Below are positions 57,841-64,000 of a stretch of DNA of 64,000 bases, piece after piece. This stretch comes from VRUE01 sp963716245. Lineage in GTDB: Bacteria; Actinomycetota; Thermoleophilia; Solirubrobacterales; 70-9. Both the position numbers and the translations under genes were made by a program. A model generated the notes under the pieces. It made no database searches. It was not told where the DNA came from and was given only the letters and a program-made list of their open reading frames with translations. Location of the stretch: contig OY970300.1 in the NCBI GenBank assembly GCA_963716245.1, positions 2,480,001-2,544,000 of the forward strand, written 5' to 3'. The number at the start of each line of letters is the position of its first letter. The stretch's first letter is position 1.

Positions 57841-60800
57841 TCAGTTACGTCTGCGCTTCCCCTTCCCGCACCGCGCCCTCACAACCGGCCTGGAGTCCGC
57901 CGCCTTGCCGTTGTGGCCGTCGAGCTTCAGCTCGGCGCGGCTCTTGCCGGCGCAGAGGTTCCTGCTGTTGACGATCAGGCCCTTCTTGGCGCCCTGCATC
58001 TCGACCACGACTTTCGTCAGCGGCGCATCGGGGATGAACGAGAAGGTCGCCCTGATCCCGCCGCCGACCGAGTCGATCCGCGCCGCCGCCTCGATATCGA
58101 CCACGCCCTCGAGGTCGAAGACGAGGTCGGGGAGCTTGTTGTTGGAGGAGCGCAGGTAGGCGTTGCCTTTCAGCGGCTCCTCGAGCAGTGGCGTGAACGC
58201 CATCACCCTGCCGTAGATCGCTCCCTTGGGGCAGTTGTCGGTGGCCCACTGCACCCTGGTGCAGATCGTGCGGATGTGGGCCTGGTCCAGGAAGGCCGAG
58301 CGGGGCAGTTTGACAACAGCCTTGGCCAGGTTGGCGTCGCCGGGACGGGGCCGGAAGACGGCCCGCAGGCCCGGGTGGGCGCCTCGGCCGGTACCGCCTT
58401 TCAGCCTCAGCGACAGCCTCGGCTTGAAGCCGAGGTTGGCGCAGTTGGCAGCCTGGTAGCGTGAGGCGAGGTTGACCGCGACGTCATCGGCGTCGCTGAA
58501 CACGTCGAGGTTGGATCCGAACAGGGTCGCTTTCACGCTCGAGGGATCGCATGAGGTCGGGTTGAGCGTGAACTTGTCGCGATCGACGTAAACGCGCAGG
58601 TCACGCATCTTCAGCGGGATCCCTTTGAGAATGTGGGGGATCGGCTCGGAGCGATCGCCGTCGACGTGGACTTCGGCGGTGATCGGATCGAGCGTCAACG
58701 CCTCCTGGACGACCACGGTGCCGACGTCGAAGGGACCGGCGACCGCCGGGGTGATCGCGGCGACGCTCAATGGCGCTCCTTTGTAGGGGCCGGCGAGGTA
58801 GAGCTTGCCGGGGACCTGGGTGAGGACCGAGCCGACTCCCGCGCCGACCAGCGTCCTCCCGATCTGCGAAGAGGCCGGGCAGGACGGGTTGGCTCTCTCC
58901 TCGAGGCCCGTCTCTGCCTCGGCTGCGTCGATCGCAGCCTGGGAGCATTTGCCCACCCCGGCGATCTTCGCCACCACCCCTGGCGGCAGGACCGAAGAGA
59001 ACTTGGTCATGTCCTGCTCGCCGTCGAGGCGGGTGAGGCGCATGAGGAAGGGGCTGAAGGAGCCGGCGTTGTTGTTGACCGAGCCCGCCGTGAAGCCGGG
59101 GTTGAAGCCGGGGACCCCTCCCGGTGGGCAGGGGCCGCCGCCGATGCCCCTGGTGATCTGGAAGGAGCTCTTGGAGACGAGCGTCTCGCTCGGGTTCGCC
59201 CAGGGGACGAACTGGGCTTCGGTCTCATACGTCCCGCAGGTGGGCGGGGTGACCAGCGGTGCCCTGGCTCCCTCCCTGAAGCGGAACTCGAAGGAGGAGA
59301 ACGGCTGCTGGGGCAGGTCGGAGAAGGTGGTGACGATCCGCCCCGTTCGCTCGTCGCTCTCGACCTCTCCTGTGAGTTTGACCAGGATGCCGCGCATCGG
59401 TTCTTCGAGCACGACGTAGATCGCCAGCAGGGAGTCGAAGGGGTTCAGGTAGGGCTCGGCGACGTAGACGTTGCCGGGAATCGTCTCGGCGAGCAATGGC
59501 GTCTTGACCGAGACGGTGCCGATCTTGGAGTTCGACGGGCAGCCCTTGCTACCGTCGGGGTTGAAGGAGAGCTCAGAGTTCTCGAACTGGGCCTCAGAGC
59601 AGACGCCGAGGCCGTCGGCTTGGGAGGGGTTCAAGGTGACCCCCTGCGGCAGAGAGACCTTGACCTCCTTGATGTCGGATTCAGAGACCGCGTCTGGATT
59701 TTCCAACCCCGAGTTCGGCGCCTCGACGGTTGCTCGCAGCCCGGTCGCCGACTCGGCGTCGAGGCTCGAGGTCTTCACATCCAGGCTCGGGTTGAAGGGG
59801 ACCTTGTCGCACGCCTGCAGGGCCGGCAGCTCGAAGCTCTCGCGGTGGACGAGCTCGGGGTGCTGGTAAGTGCTCGCCTCCAGGCCTACGTCGAGCGGGC
59901 CGTCGCAGCGGGTTGGAGTGCGCAGGAAGGCGGTGCGCGGATGCCCGGAGGGGCAGCTCTCGCCGCTGCCGCCTTCGTTCGAGCCGTATTCGAGGCAATC
60001 GACCACCCTTAGGCCGTCGTGGCTTTTGTCGTGGGGGACGCCCCAAATCTCGATCCGCGCGTCGGTCAGCGCCAGGGTCGTGTTGGTGTTGGTGCTCGCG
60101 ACGTCGATCGAGTAGTCATCGGGGTCGAGACGCGCGGTCAGCAGGATAGGGACGCCATGGATGTTCATCCCGAAGCTGGCCGGGGCGCCGGCGGGGGGCT
60201 CGACGTTGTAGATCGGGGCGATCCTCGGGCCGAAAGCGCCGGCCCCTCCGATCATGCCTTTGAAGAGGCCGACTTGCGAGTCGGGTGGGCAGTTGGGTAT
60301 GGCGGCTTTGGCGTGCTGCAGCTCGACGTAGGGGCAAGTCGGGATCGCCTGGGGGTTGCCGACCAGGCCCGCCGGCAGGTGGGCGACAGCGTCGTCGAGC
60401 TTCTCCTCGATCAGGACCCCAGGAACGAGCCCTCCGAAGAGGGTTTTGGCATAGGTCGAGAGCTTTAGGTCGGTGAAGAAGCTGTGGGGGGTCGATCCCG
60501 CCGCCGTGAAGGGCGAGCGGTCGGGCTTTAGCAACGCCCCGGCCCAGCCGAGCTCAAACGGCCCCGGCGCTCCGATCCGCACGCTCCGATCCGCTTGGAC
60601 GGTCGGCGCGTTGCCGCTCTCGACCCGCACGGCGATCGTGACCTCCTCGGCGCTGCCGGGTTCGACCGTGAGGAGCTGTGGCTGGCGGTAGAGCATCACC
60701 CCGCCGGGGAGCCCCGGCGGTTCGATCGAGAGCGTGCAGGTCCAGGTCAGGCCCGACTGCTCGCAGTTCTGGCCGGTTACTCTCTTCAACTCGGGAATCG

Positions 60801-61062
60801 CAGTTTCGCCGAAGGACGGTTCGGGTTGTTCGGACCCCGCGGAGAGCGTCTCGGTGATCGTGATCGGTCCCGCCAGGGGCTCGTCGCTGTTGTGGAAGAT
60901 GAAAACGCCGAACATGCCCGGTTCACCCGCCTCGACCGAGTCGGGGGCGTGGATGTAGACCTCGGGGGCCGGCGGAGCGGCCGAAGCCGCCGAGGGCACG
61001 AGCAGGCAAAACAGCGCCGCGGAGCAGAGCAGGCGGGCGATGTGGGGAAGGCGGGGGCTCAT
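57841..61062 (-). CDS. giant exported protein with Cys-containing beta domains and basic C-terminus
   Basis: A protein of 1073 residues from the ATG at 61060-61062, which opens the signal peptide MSPRLPHIARLLCSAALFCL; a longer reading would cross the neighbouring gene. The mature part starts with an Ig-like segment (VYIHAPDSVEAGEPGMFGVFIFHNSD) followed by repeated blocks of the form LPxGVxxNPxxxxxCxxxQF...CPxxSxIGTVxVxTPLL...GxVYxAxP (about 390-560, 600-760, 790-900). Each has pairs of cysteines and ends in a predicted beta sheet. The last 60 residues read MQGAKKGLIVNSRNLCAGKSRAELKL and then RCGKGKRRRN. The function is unknown; a cell-surface structural role is likely. Confidence 0.8.
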   Translation of the reverse strand: MSPRLPHIARLLCSAALFCLLVPSAASAAPPAPEVYIHAPDSVEAGEPGMFGVFIFHNSDEPLAGPITITETLSAGSEQPEPSFGETAIPELKRVTGQNCEQSGLTWTCTLSIEPPGLPGGVMLYRQPQLLTVEPGSAEEVTIAVRVESGNAPTVQADRSVRIGAPGPFELGWAGALLKPDRSPFTAAGSTPHSFFTDLKLSTYAKTLFGGLVPGVLIEEKLDDAVAHLPAGLVGNPQAIPTCPYVELQHAKAAIPNCPPDSQVGLFKGMIGGAGAFGPRIAPIYNVEPPAGAPASFGMNIHGVPILLTARLDPDDYSIDVASTNTNTTLALTDARIEIWGVPHDKSHDGLRVVDCLEYGSNEGGSGESCPSGHPRTAFLRTPTRCDGPLDVGLEASTYQHPELVHRESFELPALQACDKVPFNPSLDVKTSSLDAESATGLRATVEAPNSGLENPDAVSESDIKEVKVSLPQGVTLNPSQADGLGVCSEAQFENSELSFNPDGSKGCPSNSKIGTVSVKTPLLAETIPGNVYVAEPYLNPFDSLLAIYVVLEEPMRGILVKLTGEVESDERTGRIVTTFSDLPQQPFSSFEFRFREGARAPLVTPPTCGTYETEAQFVPWANPSETLVSKSSFQITRGIGGGPCPPGGVPGFNPGFTAGSVNNNAGSFSPFLMRLTRLDGEQDMTKFSSVLPPGVVAKIAGVGKCSQAAIDAAEAETGLEERANPSCPASSQIGRTLVGAGVGSVLTQVPGKLYLAGPYKGAPLSVAAITPAVAGPFDVGTVVVQEALTLDPITAEVHVDGDRSEPIPHILKGIPLKMRDLRVYVDRDKFTLNPTSCDPSSVKATLFGSNLDVFSDADDVAVNLASRYQAANCANLGFKPRLSLRLKGGTGRGAHPGLRAVFRPRPGDANLAKAVVKLPRSAFLDQAHIRTICTRVQWATDNCPKGAIYGRVMAFTPLLEEPLKGNAYLRSSNNKLPDLVFDLEGVVDIEAAARIDSVGGGIRATFSFIPDAPLTKVVVEMQGAKKGLIVNSRNLCAGKSRAELKLDGHNGKAADSRPVVRARCGKGKRRRN

Positions 61063-61121
61063 GCGCGGGGTCTCCTTGTCGGCGGTGGGAGCGTCGGTTT
61101 CTCGTGCCGTGCGTACGGCGC

Positions 61122-63839
61122 TCACTTGGCACCTCCGCGCTTGCGGTTCGCTCGCTTCTTCGCGCAGCGCGCCTTGCCGCTCCTTGCCTTGACCCGGCGC
61201 TTGCCCTTGGGACAGCGGCGCGCTTTTCTGCCCTTGCGCGCTTTCGCATCGCCCGCCCCCGCGAAGGATGAGGAGGCCGGGGTCGGGTCGTTCAGCTGCA
61301 GCGGCGGCGGCTGACAGGCGTCGCCCTCGCAGCCGACCGGCGGGGGCGGCGGCTCGGGCAGCCCGCCGCCGACCCGCGCGTCGTACATGTCCTTGGCGTC
61401 GTCGACGTCGTGGGCCGAGAGTGCCTCGTGGGTGATGAAGAAGGCGTCGTTGCCCGAGGCGCTGGCGCTGGCGAACCAGCTGTGCTGAGGCGAGCGTCCG
61501 GAGGAGAGCAGGTGCGGCTCGCCCGTGTCGATGTCGAACTCGTAGGCGTCGTAGCGGCCGTTGATGTCTTCGGGCACGAGCGCGTCCGGGCTCGAGAAGA
61601 AGGCGTAGCGGCCGTTGGCGGAGAGGAAGCGGGCGCCGTCGATGCTCCACTTAACCCCTTCGTCCTCAATTGCAGATGGCCAGATGCGAGTGTCGTTCGT
61701 CGTCGCCGCGCCGCTCGGCAGGCAGGAGGCGCAGACGAGCTCGTCGGTGTCGGAGTCGTAGACGTAGAGGGCGAGGAAGAGGCCCTCTTTGCCGCGGCCG
61801 ATTTCGGAATCCGTTAGTTGGCCTACGTCACGGCCCTGGACAAAGGCGATCCGAGTGCCGTCCGCCGAGATCCTGACATTGGATCGCGGCCTGTGGAGAT
61901 TGTTCGTAATTGGCCTAAGCTGATTGCCTTCGGCAACTGCGTCGATCGCAACGTGCACGCCGTCCTCGTCCCAGCGGAAGAGCCTGTCGAGGCTTTCCAT
62001 GAAGTACCCGCGCGAGCCGTCGGCGCTGATTCCGACCACGGCGGGTTCGTTCTTGCGCGAGATGAACTCCAGGTTTTCTTCGCCCTCGGGGTCCGGCGAG
62101 TCGGTGTAGAGGTAAAGGGCGCGACCGGGACCGCCGGGGTCCTCGTCGGTCAGCTGCGAGGCGGTGGTGAAGGCGACCGTGTGCAGGTCGGGCGTCGCCG
62201 CCTCGTAGAGCACGCCCTGCGGATCGGCTACTGGGCTCGAGCCCTCCGCTTCCGTGACCCAGACCGTGTCGGTGCCGTCGCGGCGCATGTAGAGCTGGGT
62301 GCCGAGGCTCTCGGGAGCGGCTTTGAAGAGCGCGCGCGAGCCGTCGTCGGAGACGGTGTCGAGGTTGGCACTCGGATCCGTCCAGTCGTCCGTCCAAGCC
62401 GCCCCGGAACCAGCCGGAGGGAGCGAGCCATCGGAGCCATCGGGCAGGATCCCGGCGAGCCGCAGCGTTCCTCGATCCCATTCGTAGACGTTGCGCGTAA
62501 AGGGAGCGGCGCTAGGCAGCAGTTGCTGAGCGCTTGAGAAGTAGATGCGCTCGAAGTCCCGATCGCCGCCGATCGGGATGCTCTGGGCGAACAGGTCGAT
62601 CTGCGGATTCGTCAGGTTTGGGTCGAAGGGAGAGGTCAGCGTCCTGAGGCCAGACCCCTCGGCGTTCACCCGGTAGAGGTTCGTGACGCCGTCGGAGATG
62701 TCGTCAGAGGCTTCCGGGAGGTCATAGGCGGTGTAGAGGGCGCTGGTGACGTTCTCGGAGAACAGCGGCTTAGTCGTACCGACGAGGAGCTGGCTCAATC
62801 CCGGTGCGGGCGCGGGCGTCGTTCCGTGGGTGATCCAGCCGCCGGGTCCGCGGCGAGCGATGTAGTCGGCGTCGCCGGCCGCACCGGTGCCCTTGACGCC
62901 CGCGAAGCTCGAAGAAGCGACGTAGCCGACGGCCTCGCCGTCGGGCGAGACGACCGTGCGGGGTTCGGATGCGCGCAGCCCGCCGCCGTTCTTGTCGGGC
63001 GGCGAGACCATCTCCCAGGCGCGGTTGTCGGGCAGGAAGCCCTGACCGGGGAAGGGACCCGGGACGAAGGGGGCCGGGATCGGGTCGGTCCTGAACTTGC
63101 GCTCGGGACCGATCAGCGAGCCGACGGAGTTCTCGGCGAGGAGGCGGTAGACGTAGCGAGTGCCGGGATTCAGGCCGGTGAGCGCCGCGCTGACGGTCAG
63201 CGTCGCGGTGCCGGCATCCATCTGCGCGTCGGGGACCGGGACTTTGGTCGCGGTCGAGAACCCGCTTGCTTCATGAGCGCTCTGCTCGGCGTACTCGAAG
63301 TGCCAGGTCGTGGCGGCGCCGCCCGGGTTGAGGTCGGCGTTGAGGGTCGCGGCCCTGGCGCTGACCTCGGTTACGAAGATCCGCTCGACACCGAAGATGT
63401 CGCTCTCCAGGCTCGGCGGAGCGTCGGTCGAGAAGCTGCGGTCCTCGCCCTGGCTTTCGCCGTCGGCGTTGACCGCAACGAGGCGGTAGTGATAGGTGGT
63501 GGCCGAGGTGAGGCCGGTCAGTTCGGCGCTGACGTCCTTGGGTTCGTTGAAGGCGTTGCCCTCAGCGCAGGGGGCGCTGTTGCCGTAGGAGGTCGTGGTG
63601 CCCCACTCGAAGCGGCATTCGGTGGTTTCGACGCCGGTCGGGTCGAGTGAGCCGTGCAGGATCGCCGCCGTCTCGGTGATCGCGGTCGCACTGCCGGTGG
63701 TGACGACCGGAGCCGAGGCGGTCGCCTGGACCGCGCCGAGCAGGACGCTTGCTACGAGGACGAAGGCGGCAAGGGGGGCGAGGCGCCCGCTCCCGCGCAT
63801 GGTCGATCCGGCTGACGGTGCCTTCAGGCGGCGGTTCAC
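61122..63839 (-). CDS. giant exported protein: two fibronectin-III-like domains, TolB-like propeller, Lys/Arg-rich tail
   Basis: A protein of 905 residues. The GTG at 63837-63839 is chosen because AAGGAGAGG lies six bases upstream; the ATG at 63798-63800 is an alternative. A basic n-region precedes LAPLAAFVLVASVLLGAVQATA. Two domains follow (about 43-138 and 145-250) with ATAITETAAILHGSLDPTG, FEWGTTTSYG and TTYHYRLVAVNADG. DNRAWEMVSPPDKNGG begins a WD40/TolB-like propeller with VSDDGSRALF, ISADGSRGYF and ISADGTRIAF repeats. After a poly-Pro stretch the end is RKARRCPKGKRRVKARSGK and more Lys/Arg, a likely wall- or polyanion-binding tail. It is 59 bases upstream of the other giant protein gene. 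Confidence 0.82.
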   Translation of the reverse strand: MNRRLKAPSAGSTMRGSGRLAPLAAFVLVASVLLGAVQATASAPVVTTGSATAITETAAILHGSLDPTGVETTECRFEWGTTTSYGNSAPCAEGNAFNEPKDVSAELTGLTSATTYHYRLVAVNADGESQGEDRSFSTDAPPSLESDIFGVERIFVTEVSARAATLNADLNPGGAATTWHFEYAEQSAHEASGFSTATKVPVPDAQMDAGTATLTVSAALTGLNPGTRYVYRLLAENSVGSLIGPERKFRTDPIPAPFVPGPFPGQGFLPDNRAWEMVSPPDKNGGGLRASEPRTVVSPDGEAVGYVASSSFAGVKGTGAAGDADYIARRGPGGWITHGTTPAPAPGLSQLLVGTTKPLFSENVTSALYTAYDLPEASDDISDGVTNLYRVNAEGSGLRTLTSPFDPNLTNPQIDLFAQSIPIGGDRDFERIYFSSAQQLLPSAAPFTRNVYEWDRGTLRLAGILPDGSDGSLPPAGSGAAWTDDWTDPSANLDTVSDDGSRALFKAAPESLGTQLYMRRDGTDTVWVTEAEGSSPVADPQGVLYEAATPDLHTVAFTTASQLTDEDPGGPGRALYLYTDSPDPEGEENLEFISRKNEPAVVGISADGSRGYFMESLDRLFRWDEDGVHVAIDAVAEGNQLRPITNNLHRPRSNVRISADGTRIAFVQGRDVGQLTDSEIGRGKEGLFLALYVYDSDTDELVCASCLPSGAATTNDTRIWPSAIEDEGVKWSIDGARFLSANGRYAFFSSPDALVPEDINGRYDAYEFDIDTGEPHLLSSGRSPQHSWFASASASGNDAFFITHEALSAHDVDDAKDMYDARVGGGLPEPPPPPVGCEGDACQPPPLQLNDPTPASSSFAGAGDAKARKGRKARRCPKGKRRVKARSGKARCAKKRANRKRGGAK

Positions 63840-63845
63840 TCGATA

Positions 63846-63854
63846 CCTCTCCTT
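63846..63854 (-). promoter_or_regulatory. strong ribosome-binding site fixing the GTG start at 63839
   Basis: AAGGAGAGG (minus strand) lies six bases before the GTG at 63837-63839, ideal spacing, whereas the downstream ATG at 63800 has no such site. The 145 bases from 63855 to the right edge hold no gene that I can support. They presumably contain the promoter, but no clear -35/-10 pair stands out. Confidence 0.65.
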
Positions 63855-64000
63855 GTCCCGTGAGCCCTCTGCCGGCCGCTTGCCTGCGGCCCTCCGGCTC
63901 GGTTTCCCTGAAGCTCGGTCCCGACCGAGCGGATCGTCACTGCAGTCGCTCACCCTCGCAGGGGTGAACAACTGTGTTTTTCGATCTGGCGATTAAGACA

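Overview
This is a high-GC chromosomal window (by eye close to 70% G+C almost throughout) from what looks like an actinobacterium, most plausibly of the Thermoleophilia/Solirubrobacterales. The grounds are the fused two-module WYL regulator of PafBC type, very large secreted proteins with Cys-rich or Lys/Arg-rich tails, delta-60 repeat and CSLREAI-type exported proteins, ATGA/GTGA-coupled operons, and an assimilatory sulfate route with an Fe-S APS-type reductase. The taxonomic placement is inference from gene content; no rRNA is present. No IS element, prophage, CRISPR array or rRNA operon was seen. The only RNA gene found is a tRNA-Phe. No stretch longer than 300 bases lacks a gene.

Region 1 (1-20.5 kb) is a cell-surface polysaccharide/lipid-linked glycan cluster, almost all on the minus strand with stop/start overlaps. 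It holds polytopic GT-C-like membrane proteins, three GT2 glycosyltransferases, a fused acetyltransferase/3,4-ketoisomerase (WxcM/FdtD-like) next to a DegT-family aminotransferase (an amino-deoxysugar module), two extended SDR epimerases, a QueC-like PP-loop protein, an acyltransferase-3, a secreted glycosidase-like protein, a DUF1906 exported protein and a penicillin-acylase-family Ntn hydrolase. A VapBC toxin-antitoxin pair with a perfect operator-like inverted repeat interrupts it at 5.2-5.9 kb.

Region 2 (20.6-46.4 kb) is mostly housekeeping and stress genes: a delta-60 exported protein, MBL hydrolase, PafBC-like regulator, YhaM-like nuclease, ArsC-like phosphatase, M15 peptidase, two LOG-like proteins, Zn alcohol dehydrogenase, SRPBCC protein, endonuclease IV, tRNA-Phe, MrfA-like helicase, dihydropteroate synthase, HAD phosphatases, a DtxR-family regulator, a PLP aminotransferase and SucCD. 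It also contains a secreted trypsin-like protease whose C-terminal two thirds has markedly lower GC.

Region 3 (46.5-57.8 kb) holds an exported sulfatase, a biotin carboxylase/BCCP fusion, a PHP phosphoesterase, and a minus-strand sulfate-assimilation operon (Sir, CysH, Sat, CysC) preceded by an AAA ATPase, a rhodanese, a dodecin-like protein and a 67-residue protein. Region 4 (57.8-63.8 kb) holds two giant exported proteins.

The most unusual signal is a family of long inverted repeats in intergenic gaps. Two of them (48339-48470 and 51346-51476) share an approximately 85-base core, nearly 90% identical by hand alignment and in opposite orientation, but each core is enclosed by a different, perfectly complementary 23-24 bp stem. 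Both lie between convergent genes. Simpler perfect palindromes without the core occur at 18008-18059 and 36961-37010, and a compound one at 50268-50351. This looks like an undescribed locus-specific-stem/conserved-core element.
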